Shown: in pieces, positions 33,941-45,021 of the stretch
How the letters are laid out: every line of letters starts with the position of its first letter
Position numbering within the stretch: position 1 is the stretch's first letter
Assembly: GCA_000467715.1 (NCBI GenBank)
Contig: AJFK01000685.1
Span: 1-64,000, forward strand
Length of the DNA: 64,000 nucleotides
Direction: 5' to 3'
Source of the DNA: Hysterium pulicare CBS 123377
Lineage: Eukaryota; Ascomycota; Dothideomycetes; Hysteriales; Hysteriaceae
The notes under the pieces: model-generated
What the model was told of the DNA's origin: nothing
Database searches by the model: none
Seen by the model: only the letters and a program-made list of their open reading frames with translations
Translations under genes and position numbers: made by a program

Positions 33941-35515
33941 CGTATAACCAGCCTGGTGGCCTTGTGGTGGAAGATTGAATTTGGTTGTGATAAGACCTTG
34001 ATTTAAGACAGTAGACGTATGGCTGTAATATACGAAGGAAATATCCAAAATGAACAATTTCCCAGACTGGTGAAAAATGAAGTAAATTGGATGTGAGTCA
34101 ATAATCGATTCCAGCCGCACGGCGGGGGAGGGATCTCACAAGGCAAATCGCACTAAGCTATTCTGGAAACGACAGCCTACTGCCTTCATAAGGCTCATTC
34201 AACTAAGACTTAAGGCATTACGCAGCGAAGCTATGTTGGTGACTGGGTCAGATATCCTAGAATGGGGTTGACTGCAGGTGGCTGTGCTTTTACTAGCATG
34301 TCTTTGCTAGCGCACGAGCTAATTTTGAAATAGTGAATACATGAACAATTCACTTACACCTTGAATCTGTTTCGCCCATTAAGTCAAATACCACCATCAT
34401 GCAGTAAATATTCAGATTGTTTTATCTACCGGGTTCCGCAGGACTTCGAACCGCGTGGGAAAGCCATGAAAAGATGCAACGAATGGGCGAACGGTTCGAT
34501 AAGATAAGGCTGAGGAGCTGAAGAAGAGATCGGCGAAGCTCTCATTGTAGTTTGGTTCCATTGTTTGATGTAATAGTGTTTGTTTGATTTCTCTCGGGGT
34601 TTCCTTTTGGTTGTGCTTCTTTGATTTGGGTGAGTTGCTGGTTGATCAAGATTCCGAGTCAATCAACCCCGAGGTCCCTGTGCGCCTTCTCGTTTCATGA
34701 CTAAGCGATATGATTATGATGCTTCACAGCACTACCAGAGCGCTATCAGCTACTTTTATGGTACTAAAATTGCTTTTGCATCTTTCTCACATACTAGAGA
34801 GCCTTGTTCTTTGGACTCCATCCTTGTCGTGTGCCAGGCTGCATTTTCTCCACGACACATCGCTAAGAAGGGATCAGCACGTAGCCCACCCATCTCTTGT
34901 ATCTACAACATATCCTTTCCACTCATCTCCACATCGCCATCTATTCGAGCCGACCATCGTTCTCAGCAACCATGCGATGGTTGCCAAGAATGCATGGCCT
35001 TAAACCAGAATAGTCAAAAATCCGGGTTTACGATGATTTAGCCAAAGTTCCGCCAATCACATCGCATGAAAGCCTACTTCGCCTGGATTTCCAGGCTACC
35101 TGGCCAATGTTCATGTTAATAACCCCTGAGGCTCAGCAGCAATCAAGCAGGATCCAGAGCTAATTCGGAGATTTTATTCCAGGGCGAGGATTTGTCCTTG
35201 TCGGCAATCTGTCCGTCGGTCCGCTTAATGAGTGTCATTAGGGCGAATTTCCTTTTTGAACCTGTTTTCCTATACATTTAATTTATTACTTGTTGACCAA
35301 GATGCCTATTCTGCGAACTAGTGAGAAATGATTTACTCCACAAGATATTTTACCGGCATTGCGGGGAGTTGTACCCTGCTACTTTCCTATTTTTCCTTCT
35401 ATTCTTTCCCCGTATCTTGGGTATATGAAGACAACCGGTACACTATCATCGGTCTTCTTCTAATAGCTATCGATTACAGAATTGATCAACACCTCACTTC
35501 GGCCTTCTAACAACA
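33941..35515. other. Spacer between the STAND-like relic and the AA9 gene
   Basis: 1.6 kb with no supported gene. The plus-strand frame 34697-35041 (114 codons, ATG start) has no recognisable feature. The right part is the promoter of the AA9 gene, with two candidate carbon-control motifs listed separately. Confidence 0.35.
35037..35366 (+). promoter_or_regulatory. Candidate XlnR and CreA sites upstream of the LPMO gene
   Basis: TTTAGCC at 35037-35043 is the reverse complement of GGCTAAA, matching the XlnR/Xyr1 site. GCGGGG at 35361-35366 matches the CreA consensus SYGGRG. They lie about 475 and 150 bp before the ATG. Both motifs are short and expected by chance, so this is only consistent with cellulase-type regulation. 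Confidence 0.25.
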
Positions 35516-36578
35516 ATGAAGCACTTGTCTACTATTCTGAGCTTTGCTGCTCTTGCTGCTGCACACGGCTATATTGATAATGCAACTATCAATGGCGTGT
35601 CCTACCAGGTACTATACACTCACATCTCCTCGCAGTACCCACTAATACGACCTACAGTTCTATCAAGTCCGTAGACCACATATCATACTCCCACTCCCTC
35701 AGCACTAACAACATACAAAACAGCCCTTCCAAGACCCCTACATGTCCCCAACCGTAAGCCTCCCCAATATCCCACCCCCAAACCTAAGAAACCACACCTA
35801 ACCAAACCCCAGCCCCAACGCATATCCCGTCCCGTCCAAGGCAATGGCCCAATAACAGACGTCACACTCACAGACCTCCAATGCGGCGGCTACACCGGCG
35901 GCGGCGTAGTCGGTTCCTCGCCCGCCGCCCTCCACGCATCCGCTCCCGCCGGCTCCACAGTCACGCTCCACTGGACGCTATGGCCAGACTCGCATCGAGG
36001 GCCCGTAGTCACGTATATGGCGAGATGTCCAGATAGTGGATGTGATAAATGGATGCCTGGGACCTCGTACGCCTACCTCTCTCCCACCCCCCACCTCTCA
36101 TTCCAAACCATTACTCGCAAATAAGTGTAGAAGCACTGACTTGAGCAGAGCCGTCTGGTTCAAAATCGCCGAAACAGGCCGGACAGGCACGACCGACACA
36201 TGGGGCGACTCCCCCCTAATGGTGACCGGCAACCCAGGGACGACCTACAAGATCCCCGCCTGTCTCAAACCAGGCTACTATCTCGTGCGCCACGAGATCA
36301 TCGCTTTGCATTCCGCGTACGCGTACCCCGGCGCGCAGTTCTATCCAGGATGTCATCAGCTCAAGGTGACGGGGACGGGGAGTACGGTGCTTGCGGGGAG
36401 TGGGGTGGTTGCGTTTCCGGGGGCGTATAAGGGGGCGGATGCGGGTGTTACTTATGATATGTATAAAGGTGAGTTGCTGGATTGGGAAGTAGGGGGGTGC
36501 GAAGTGAGGTGAAGTGTGGCTAACGAACCATTAGCGCAAACGTATACGGTTCCGGGACCGGCGGTTTTGAAATGCTGA
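35516..36578 (+). CDS. AA9 lytic polysaccharide monooxygenase
   Basis: Six exons: 35516-35608, 35658-35666, 35724-35753, 35813-36066, 36149-36468 and 36535-36578, coding 249 aa. It is a secreted copper enzyme that oxidatively cleaves cellulose or related glucans. A signal peptide of 16 residues (M-K-H-L-S-T-I-L-S-F-A-A-L-A-A-A) exposes His17 as the N-terminal copper ligand. His105 (P-D-S-H-R-G-P) completes the histidine brace. Tyr194 (Q-F-Y-P-G-C-H-Q-L) is the axial ligand, and His177 sits in the second sphere (L-V-R-H-E-I). It has no carbohydrate-binding module. Exon 2 codes just F-Y-Q (9 nt); its removal or inclusion keeps frame, but the family sequence needs it. Nothing is broken, so it should be active. 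Cys pairs match the family. Confidence 0.92.
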
Positions 36579-37054
36579 AGGGAGTTCCGTCGTCGTTGAT
36601 GTTGAAATGTCTTGATGTTTGGAATAGGACCGACTTACTGCTTTTTCTCTTGTCTCGAAATTTACATGGAATGTCCGGGTTTTGGAAATAGGACCGACTC
36701 GAGGTTTCTTTGTGTCGATATGGAATGCAAACAATCATTATCGGCCCGTCGTGTCTACCTTCCTATGGCGACTGATCGAAGTTGGACGGAGCTGGTGGGA
36801 ACTGTACATATTTCCGCTTTTGACTTTTACACTTTCATATGTGAGACTCTTTGTCATGCACTCCCTTCGAAAAGCTTCAAGGTTCTCGAAGCTAATTTCA
36901 GATGCTGATACTACAAACCCACGAAATAAATTCCATCAGATTCGCTGCATGAAGGTCATCCAATCGCTTCAACGCTATTTGTAAAATGACAAACATATTA
37001 GAAATACAATAAAGACTAGATTCAAACCTCTCCATCTCATCTTCAACCGGCCTC
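36579..37054. other. Convergent spacer with a short direct repeat
   Basis: Between the AA9 gene (plus) and an F-box gene (minus). A TTGGAA(A)TAGGACCGACT word occurs twice, near 36620 and 36683. No gene is seen. Confidence 0.4.
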
Positions 37055-38467
37055 CTATTTGGGAAAGTACGGAGTGATACCATCCGGCGGACAGGAAATC
37101 GTAACCTCAATACCGATTTCGCTAAAACTCTGTTGAAGTGACTTACTAAGCGCCTCGAACCACGGAAGGTAGAAGTAGTTCTTGTGATAGAAGATCCATA
37201 TCTCCTTCAGGTTCGAAAACCCGGCTTCGTGTGCTCGAAACCCAGCCAGCCAGTCTAGCGTCGCGTCATTCGCTTTGAATATACGTAGACGTTCCAGGGA
37301 CTGAGGAAGGAGGTCTTGTGGAGCGGACGTTGTGAAGTCTCCTTCGGTGCTGAGAAGTGCGCCTTGAGGAAGCGCGAGACTGTGCAGATTGGAGAAGTGG
37401 CGCATGCTTTGGAGAGGTTCTGATAGGCGGCGGCTGGGCCACCAGGTTTGGGGGAATGAGAGGAGCTGCAGGTTTTGCTGAGAGATTGATAGAGCTTCGA
37501 TGATGTTTCGATAGATCTGGTTGTGTTTTGCAATGTGTCCTGGATCCTTTGCTGAGTCTTGAGGTCGAGCGCCTTTTTGTGTGATGGCGAGATATCGTAT
37601 CTGCTTGAAGACGCGGAAGAGATTCGTGAACGTGTCGACATGACCTGCACAGTGCTCTATGGCGTCTCTATCCATGTTTAGAACTAGCTTTTTAACGGAA
37701 GATAGATTTTCGAGCGTGCTGTAGTCCAAAGTAGAGATTCTTCTGGGGGTTATTCCGAGAGATGTTAGAGAGGGGAGTTCGAGAATCGATCTTTGCAGAT
37801 CACACTGCGATAGACTCAGATGTTTGACATTTGAAAATCCAGAGACATCGGCCAGATTTGGTATACTCGTCGTGCTTCCAAAAAGGGCTTCGAACAATTG
37901 CCTTGGTGCTGTCGTACCAGTGGGAAAGGTGTAGTTGAGCTCCAATTGGTTTAGATTCGGAACGAGAGCTACAAGGAGTCCCAAGTAACCAGGTTGGTAA
38001 TCGAGACGTAAGTTCTCCATCCAGTGCTTGACATCATTCCGAGAATTCGGGAATAGGTTGTGTACCTTCTCGAGAGCGAGGATCCTGATTTCATCGAGGC
38101 TAATCACAGGAGGTGGTAGTTCTTCTGGAGTTAGATGTTTCATAGGCTGAGATGCATTCATTCCAGCTAATGGGTATGGCCGCCCTATGAACATGTTCTC
38201 GACGGCCACTAACACGAAGTTTCTGACTCTCATGGCCAAGTCTGGACGTTCGATGAGCGTCCTGATCAGGGAAAGAAGTCGCATTCCATAGTCGAGTTTT
38301 CGATCCACATGGTATGATGGCCATGGTGAGACGTATAGCTCCGCCTGTACTATACGCCTAAGCTTCCTGGACACGAGACAGAGGTTCCTTAGGCTTGAGC
38401 GACGTGCATGAGATGCTACCATAGCTAGCAGCTCTTCGGGCATATCTTGGAAGGATGCCGCCACCAT
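37055..38467 (-). CDS. F-box protein
   Basis: Single-exon gene of 470 aa. ATG 38467 is chosen since the longer frame begins with GTG. The F-box is at the N-terminus (M-P-E-E-L-L-A-M-V-A-S-H near residues 9-20, then L-R-N-L-C-L-V-S-R-K-L-R-R-I). The rest is Leu-rich with irregular repeats (N-V-K-H-L-S-L-S-Q-C-D-L, S-L-T-S-L-G-I, S-V-K-K-L-V-L) typical of fungal F-box/LRR-like receptors of SCF ubiquitin ligases. The target is unknown. The frame is intact. Confidence 0.8.
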   Translation of the reverse strand: MVAASFQDMPEELLAMVASHARRSSLRNLCLVSRKLRRIVQAELYVSPWPSYHVDRKLDYGMRLLSLIRTLIERPDLAMRVRNFVLVAVENMFIGRPYPLAGMNASQPMKHLTPEELPPPVISLDEIRILALEKVHNLFPNSRNDVKHWMENLRLDYQPGYLGLLVALVPNLNQLELNYTFPTGTTAPRQLFEALFGSTTSIPNLADVSGFSNVKHLSLSQCDLQRSILELPSLTSLGITPRRISTLDYSTLENLSSVKKLVLNMDRDAIEHCAGHVDTFTNLFRVFKQIRYLAITQKGARPQDSAKDPGHIAKHNQIYRNIIEALSISQQNLQLLSFPQTWWPSRRLSEPLQSMRHFSNLHSLALPQGALLSTEGDFTTSAPQDLLPQSLERLRIFKANDATLDWLAGFRAHEAGFSNLKEIWIFYHKNYFYLPWFEALSKSLQQSFSEIGIEVTISCPPDGITPYFPK

Positions 38468-40219
38468 ACTGAACACTGATGGCAGGGATTTGAGATAATA
38501 TGCAAGGAGATGGTCCCGAACGTCTGGTCTGCCGTGTTAATGATGTGGAGGGGAAGGTTGCAGATGCTACTTAAGAAACAATTAAGTGGAGGAGCCGTCG
38601 AATTATAGTCGCGCGGGTGAGTGACCGAGGGCAATGATCCACTGTAAAAGGACCGAATTGGAACTGCATTCAACGTTGAACCCATTCCATATTAAATATA
38701 GGGCGGACGACTTCGGAAATACTCCGAATTTCATCCTTCAGATAGTGGCTCTGGCCCCGACAACCGCTTCCGAGAAAATGAATCATTCTCAGCAGCTTCC
38801 TTCAAAGAATTCGACGATCTTACTGAAGTTGAACGCCATGGTTTGACATACGATCAAAGGCTTGGCTTGTGCCGGCAGTTGTCGAATGTGCATGAGATAC
38901 GTAAAAAGGAGATATCAGATAAAGACTGCGGAGAGGCAATATCACTTCGGTACGTAGTCCGTACGCTATTCTGATGTTGAGTAGTCGTGAACGCCTCATG
39001 AACGACGAAGGAACTATGAGGGCTGAAAACTCGGAGCTGAACCCGCTGCTTATCTAACAATCTGCGGACCGATTTGCCTGAATAGGTTTAGATGCCACCA
39101 AAAGAGGAATGGCGTCCAAAGCCTCACAAAGGGGATATCTACCGGACTTACTCCACTCTCGAAACAAATAGGATAAGGCCTATCTAGATGCTCCGAATGA
39201 TCGGATCAGACCATGAGCTCCACTTTAACGTTCCTTGCGGAGTATATACTGCATTCACTCCCCCTTCGACAAACTTTCATTGTCTGTACAGTTTGCGAGG
39301 GTAGCCTCCTCCGTCGGTCCCGGTACGATGAGAATGTTCTGGGTGAGCTTGAGCAGCTGCTCACGAGAGGGTGTATTCGCCATCCGGAAACACGCCATGC
39401 GGTCGTCATTCCGATGTCTTGGCATTCGTTTTCGTCTGTGGCTTTGTTCTGCCCCATCAACTACCACGTGGTATGACTAAAGCCTTCGAACAATGAACCC
39501 AACATTCATACCAAAAATGCGACTACTGAATCATTCAAAATGAATGCATGAATTATTTTTCGGGAACTTGAATTCAAAAAGCGACTTGTACATGGTAGAG
39601 ATGTATTACACCTACCTACGATTGGGTGTTTCCGGGGTATCGATATGCGTATTTTTGGTACCCGGGAACAAAGGCACTTAACCGAGGTGCTGAATCATTT
39701 TTGCCTGGCCACTGATGCGCACTCTCTTCTACCTTCCCTCTCTCGCGGCCCATCGGAGCGGAGACGAGACCGGTGGCATTGCTTCGTCTGACCTTGCATC
39801 TGATATTCCCGGGACGTGCCACCATCGTCATCGTCTCTTGACTTTTCTTTGTCTGAAAGCGCGAACCGTTCATCGTCGGTTTCAACCGATGCGGCAATAA
39901 CTCGTAGTCAGAGACGCCATAAATGTAACGTCCTTCGGTACGTAACCGAGGTCTTACTTGATTGTCCGGGCTTTGTCACTCCTCGGATGCGTCCGTCGGT
40001 ACCATACTCGTGGGTACAGTTCTAGACTCCCACCTGGGCAGTCAGAGTAACGTGTTATGCCAAGACTCGTGAGAGCCGTTTCCCTGGATGTGAATATCCT
40101 CATTTACCACGTCCATATGCAGAGTCTGATGTGATGTTCAACACCATGCCAAGGCTAGCGATGATATGACTAATCACAATCCAAGCTTAGGGTGTGAATT
40201 TCTTCTCAGTCAAGAGGCC
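38468..40219. other. Gene-poor spacer
   Basis: No supported gene. Overlapping short frames on both strands at 39206-39480 have no motif. The promoter of the F-box gene is at its left end. Confidence 0.35.
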
Positions 40220-40900
40220 ATGCGGTCCCACCTTCGATTCCCGACCTGATCCTCAAACTACCCAACGAGCTTCTACGTAATATTACCTCCAATCTTGTTC
40301 AAACAGATCTTCACAGTCTCTCGTTGGTCTGCAAGCGCTTCAGCAACATTACTCGATACAATTTATACCTGTCACCCTCCATTCGAGTCACTCACGTCGA
40401 AACATTGACACGCATCTTATCTCAATACGCAGAACTTGCTCATAAAATTGAGTCTCTCGAGATTATCGATAATACGACATGTCCGAAAATCCACGGATAT
40501 CTAACGAAGCACAAATGCTATCTAAACAAGATGAGCATTGTGCATCTGCTCCTCTCCATACCCAATCTCAAGAGTTTGACACTAGACGACGGAATCAGCA
40601 ACCATCCGCTCGCGACATATGTAGATTACGCGGCTAAGGCGTTCATGAAAGATTCCACGAAGCCGTGCACAGTGGCGCCGAATCTCGAGTATCTGAGAAC
40701 CCTCAATTTACTACGAGGCCTATATAAATCATGGGGTTAGCTTTAGAACCAAGTGGGCGCTTCCGAGCAAGGCGGCGGGTTTCCTGCTCTGAAAACTATT
40801 GAGATGCTTGCTTTGGGGCTTTCCGTCAGAGCCCGGAGGCTGGGATCGTGCTGACGACGGCATGTGGTTGCATGAGGTAAATCCCCGGGAGTAAGAGAGA
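40220..40900 (+). pseudogene. F-box protein remnant
   Basis: From about 40237 the frame reads I-P-D-L-I-L-K-L-P-N-E-L-L-R-N-I-T-S-N-L, then L-H-S-L-S-L-V-C-K-R-F-S-N-I, a clear F-box, and continues with Leu-rich sequence to a stop at 40740. The only nearby ATG (40220) is in another frame and stops after ten codons, so the start has been lost by a small indel or mutation. Coding-like sequence (G-G-F-P-A-L-K-T-I-E-M-L-A-L-G-L) goes on past 40740 in shifted frames to about 40900. It is shorter than the intact F-box gene at 37 kb and not an obvious copy of it. Confidence 0.6.
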
Positions 40901-41726
40901 GCCATTAGTTCCAGGGTTGCAAATTCACTTGGTTAAAAGTAAGAACCCCGAAAATAGTTTTTCTTGTTCCGGTAGAAAGGTATCTACACGAGAACCTCTA
41001 TGTTCGTGCCTCTATAAAAAATCAAATCAAATATTAAGACTCTCTCTCTGAAAAAATAAGTCTCTTCTAATTCTATCAAGGTGTATACAAATCTAACGTC
41101 TATCAGACCCTAAACTCATCTCGTAGCATGTCCGTTACATGTACTGGTCTCTGAGAAACGCTCCGTGCTACCATGTACGCAGATCAGGAAGCAACCTACC
41201 GTAAGAGATTGCTCTTGAAGACAAAATGCACGAAGACTTCCATTTTCCAGAAGAAGTCATTGTGACTTGAGTCCAGCTGTCTCAAATATTCAATACTGAC
41301 ATCGGACAAGAACCTAGTGTCATATCTGTGTGGCCTCAGGCCTCTAGGCGCATAGGCAGCCTCGTACTCGTACTTAAATGGTTCTTTCCCCTTGACTAGT
41401 AGACGGGTGTGATTCTGAGATGTTTTCCGGATATTCCATTGATGGTCCCGATCGTGATAGTAGTTGAAATTTGGAGTCCCTTTTCATGATTTCTCCGCTC
41501 CCGTGAGGGGCAACAGGACTTCGGGACAATAGCGAGCGACCTCCGAGGAAATCACCACAAGCAGAATGCCACTATGACATATAGCGAAAAGGAAGAAATT
41601 CTTCCTCTCATTTTTCCTTGGCCAAGAGAGCGTTTCGAATGTAGGGATTAAATTGTCGTCAGAATAAGCCGCACCAAACCCACTCTATCTTTCTCCACTC
41701 TCCCGCGCTAAACCCCATCCAACACC
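40901..41726. other. Spacer, promoter side of the aldo-keto reductase gene
   Basis: No gene seen. There is a CT-rich tract near 41038-41052 and C/T-rich sequence just before the ATG. Confidence 0.35.
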
Positions 41727-42764
41727 ATGCCCAAAACTCCACCCTCGCCGTCACCTCCAGCACGACCTCCCCTCTCAACACTCCTCTCAAAAATCATCCA
41801 AGGCGGCGCAGCATGGAGCGATCAACTGCATGCAGACCCCCATTCCCTGTCCGCCGCCACCACCATAAAGCGCGCTCTAGACCTAGGCATCCGAGCTTTC
41901 GACACCTCACCCTACTATCATCCTTCTGAACTCATCCTCGGCGCTGCATTTACCTCACCCGAGATCAAGGAGAATTATGCACGCGACGAGTATATCCTCA
42001 TGACGAAAGTAGGGCGAATAGCTGCTGATGAATTTGATTATTCGCCCGGGTGGATAAGGAGCAGTGTAGAGAGGTCGTTAGAGAGGTTTCAGACGGGGTA
42101 TTTGGATGTTGTGTTTTGCCATGATGTAGAGTTCGTGAGCGAAGATGAGGCGCTTGCGGCGATTGGGGTTTTGTGGGAGTTTGTTGGGGAGGGGAAGGTT
42201 AGGTATGTGGGGATTTCGGGGTATCCGATTAAGACTTTGGTACGGGTTGCAAGGTTGGCGAGAGAGAGATTTGGGAGGCCGGTGGATGTGGTGCAGAATT
42301 GGGGGCAGGTTACGCTGCAGAATACGAGGCTACTGAAGGAGGGGTTACCTGGGCTTCATGAGGCGGGCGTAGAGTGTGCATGTAGTTCAAGTCCTCTCGC
42401 TATTGGACTTCTACGGGCAGAAGGCGTACCGCAAGGGAGTTTGGGAGACTTCCATCCTGCACCGAGAGGACTGCGTGAAGCTGTTTCAAAGGCGGCGGAC
42501 TGGGTGAAAACAAAGGAGGATAATCTTGCTTCTCTGGCTCTTCGTTTCGCTTTCTCGGAGGCGCTGCGGGAAAGGACAGAGAGCCCGTACCTGAGTATCA
42601 TCATTGGTGCAGGTACCGTCGAGCAAGTCCAGGATTGCGTAGCAGCGATGGAAAGTGTTGAGCAAGGTCAGGATGATAGTGATGCTGCGCTTGTTCAAGG
42701 AGTCAGGGAGATATTAGGCGAGTGGATTGACTTTAAGTTTCCTAGTCCCCAAGATGGGGAATAA
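41727..42764 (+). CDS. ARA2: D-arabinose/L-galactose 1-dehydrogenase, aldo-keto reductase
   Basis: Single exon, 345 aa. It is the NAD-dependent aldo-keto reductase (yeast Ara2, plant L-galactose dehydrogenase) that oxidises D-arabinose to the lactone, an early step to D-erythroascorbate. The catalytic tetrad is visible: D59 and Y64 in F-D-T-S-P-Y-Y, K94 in L-M-T-K-V-G, H132 in V-F-C-H-D-V-E-F. The C-terminal nucleotide-binding part has S-S-P-L-A-I-G-L-L and S-I-I-I-G-A-G-T-V-E-Q-V. Length is normal. A Pro-rich 16-residue N-terminus precedes the barrel. There is a marked switch from C-rich to G-rich coding strand at about 42040. Confidence 0.88.
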   Translation: MPKTPPSPSPPARPPLSTLLSKIIQGGAAWSDQLHADPHSLSAATTIKRALDLGIRAFDTSPYYHPSELILGAAFTSPEIKENYARDEYILMTKVGRIAADEFDYSPGWIRSSVERSLERFQTGYLDVVFCHDVEFVSEDEALAAIGVLWEFVGEGKVRYVGISGYPIKTLVRVARLARERFGRPVDVVQNWGQVTLQNTRLLKEGLPGLHEAGVECACSSSPLAIGLLRAEGVPQGSLGDFHPAPRGLREAVSKAADWVKTKEDNLASLALRFAFSEALRERTESPYLSIIIGAGTVEQVQDCVAAMESVEQGQDDSDAALVQGVREILGEWIDFKFPSPQDGE

Positions 42765-43059
42765 GGTACCTGGTTATATTAAATCGAAAGTGATTATATC
42801 AACCGGATGTCCAGGTCTCATTTTACTTCAATCTTGGATTAGGTTTGGAACTTCATGCATATGCGTGAAAATCTATGCGGAGATAGAATACTACCTGTGG
42901 TAGAAAATGCTTTTGGAGGAATATCGTATCGTCGGAATAAAAGCAGTATAGCTGGTAGCGCTGAACCGTTCTATAAAATGTTTCGTGATACTTGTGTACA
43001 GACCAGACGATTCTTCCACCAGCAACTAATATTGGATAACCTTGCTCGAGATTGCGTTA

Positions 43060-45021
43060 TCACTCCAAGGTGAAAAAGCACGACGGGATATCGTTCCCTT
43101 CCATGACAAGATTCGGATTCGGACCATCGACGTAAGCCTCGCCCACAAATATCCACATGGGTCCTTTCGGCCGCAATACAAAAGGCAATTTCCCTCCATT
43201 AAGGACCACGACAGCATCTCCGAGTTGTACCTTCTCTGGCCCAATGGCCAAGTGTCCTCGTTTCGTCAAGAAAAGCCGCCGCTGGGCGCGAAGTTTCGTA
43301 ACAAACTCTGCCATAACGAGATCGAACGTCCACCTTATATCAGAATCGTATTTCCTTGCGTAGTAGATGGAATACCCTTCCTGGTCCCGAGGAACGCACA
43401 TCGGGCGCCGTGCTATTGCTTCCTGTACAGTAGAAAAGGAGGGGTTGAATTGTGTGAACTCGTCATACTTTATCTCATCAACAGTCAACCGTTCAATACA
43501 TTGAAATAGTAAGGGCACCGCATCCGAAATTCTGGTAGCATATTTCTGGTACCAGAAATTGAAATGGTTCGCCTGGGTAAGGCCATGGTCTCCCACATCA
43601 CTATTGCCGATACTCTCATCCGTGTTGAGGGATTTTAGAAGAAGGTAGAGATCCCGCAGTAAATATGTTTTAGAAATGTAGCCTTGCAAGCTGAGGGCCA
43701 GGTTCTCCCATTTTGTGAGGATAGAACTGCAGGAATCTTGTTGGAGTAAACTGGTATGTTCTTTACATATGTCAACCTCAGTGACTGTATCATATGCTTT
43801 TCCACTGAGAGTCATACGTCCTGGCCAATTGAAAATTGCTATCTGTGCTGAGTGCTTGCGGATGTTCAGATGATGATTTGTCAAGCACATCGTGCTGAGC
43901 AACGATGACAACGTTGGAATGTGATAGCCAATACTCCAATCTGGAACCCAGGTTGGCAGGGTGCTCAATGAGTTCTCGTGGCCTGCAGCGCAAAGAATGT
44001 CTAAATTAGCATGGTATCTAATGTGAGAAACGATCAGTCTGCAGTAGACCTGTTGGGGAGAGAGACTATAATCTGCCTACATGAGACTTGAAGGGCCTTC
44101 TGTATCTTGTGCTATTCCAAGAAGTGAAAAGATCTTGTCTTTTGGATCGGTACATTGGCTAAGTCGGGTCGTGTGAAGCAGATCGAGAAGTGGATAACAG
44201 TTTTTCGAACGGGTGCGATTCCTAATGTCGTCGAGTGCGAAAACATTCCTAAATGTAGGCCTCGTACTGATATGAAGGCCACCAAGGTCAAACGTAGAAA
44301 TAAACCAGGCTGTTTGAATCAGCTGAGCCCACGTCGCGACCTCTTCTCCGAGTAAAAGTACGAGCTCACGGGCATTGGCGATTTCCTGAACTATCCACAG
44401 TCTCGTGAAGTATGGTCGGTGAAGAACTTGTCCGAATATACTCCAGATTGGGCTATCATTGGAAGGAAGGAGGTCCCTGAACATCGATTCATGGCCGGTG
44501 TCTAACTTGACGCCCTTTTCGGCATCTTGAAGAATCTTTATCAAACTGAAATGATTCCAAGTGTCGTCATGAATATTACAATCATTCGATCTACCGAGCC
44601 ACACATAGACTCTTAAAGCTGACTGATATATGCTCCTCATGAGCTTGACTTGAGCTGTTCGTTCTTCATGGTCTGCTTGGTTGATGCAAACTGCATCCGC
44701 CCAAATCATGCGCTTTTTGGAGACATTTTGGAGACGGAGGAGCGCATCACATAAGTTCACTGTTATTTCAATTTTATGCCCGTTGCAGGTAGCCGATCTG
44801 GTGACGGAAGCATCGCCCCAGGCGTATGACAGCGCTTCAAAGGCTAGGTTGTCGTCGAGTTTAGCAACTATCATCTCGATGTGTAGTTGGGTGTCATCTT
44901 GACTCTCTTTTGTCGACGATGGCAGACGCAAGAGGCGTATTTGGCCAGGTAGAAGGTTTTCGTAGAGCAGCTTTAAAATTCGTAAGCGATCGTTAACACA
45001 GGTATGGGAGTAGCTCACCAT
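43060..45021 (-). pseudogene. HET-domain (heterokaryon incompatibility) protein, interrupted by one TAG
   Basis: The reading frame from ATG 45021 to 43060 is one frame of 654 codons with a single TAG at 44079-44077. The HET domain is clear: A-L-S-Y-A-W-G-D at residues 63-70, W-A-D-A-V-C-I-N-Q-A-D at 107-117, V-Y-V-W-L-G, then W-S-I-F-G-Q-V-L-H-R-P-Y-F-T-R-L-W-I-V-Q-E. The TAG falls just before A-D-Y-S-L-S-P-Q-Q-V-Y, a conserved post-HET motif, so the stop lies inside coding sequence. The remaining 339 codons end in a typical C-terminal part. A 31-nt GT...AG stretch covers the stop but is too short for an intron and would delete the conserved motif. HET genes trigger cell death when unlike fungi fuse. 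A 314-aa HET-only product could still be made. Confidence 0.7.

Noticed and set aside
34430-34460. TTCGAAC-like T-loop suggesting a tRNA
   Set aside because: The T-arm has the wrong spacing and no anticodon or D-arm can be folded nearby.
34697-35041. 114-codon ATG frame upstream of the AA9 gene
   Set aside because: Composition looks like non-coding C/T-rich promoter sequence and nothing in it resembles a protein family.
44049-44080. A very short intron removing the TAG in the HET gene
   Set aside because: The GT...AG stretch is about 31 nt, below the usual fungal minimum, and would delete the conserved A-D-Y-S motif.
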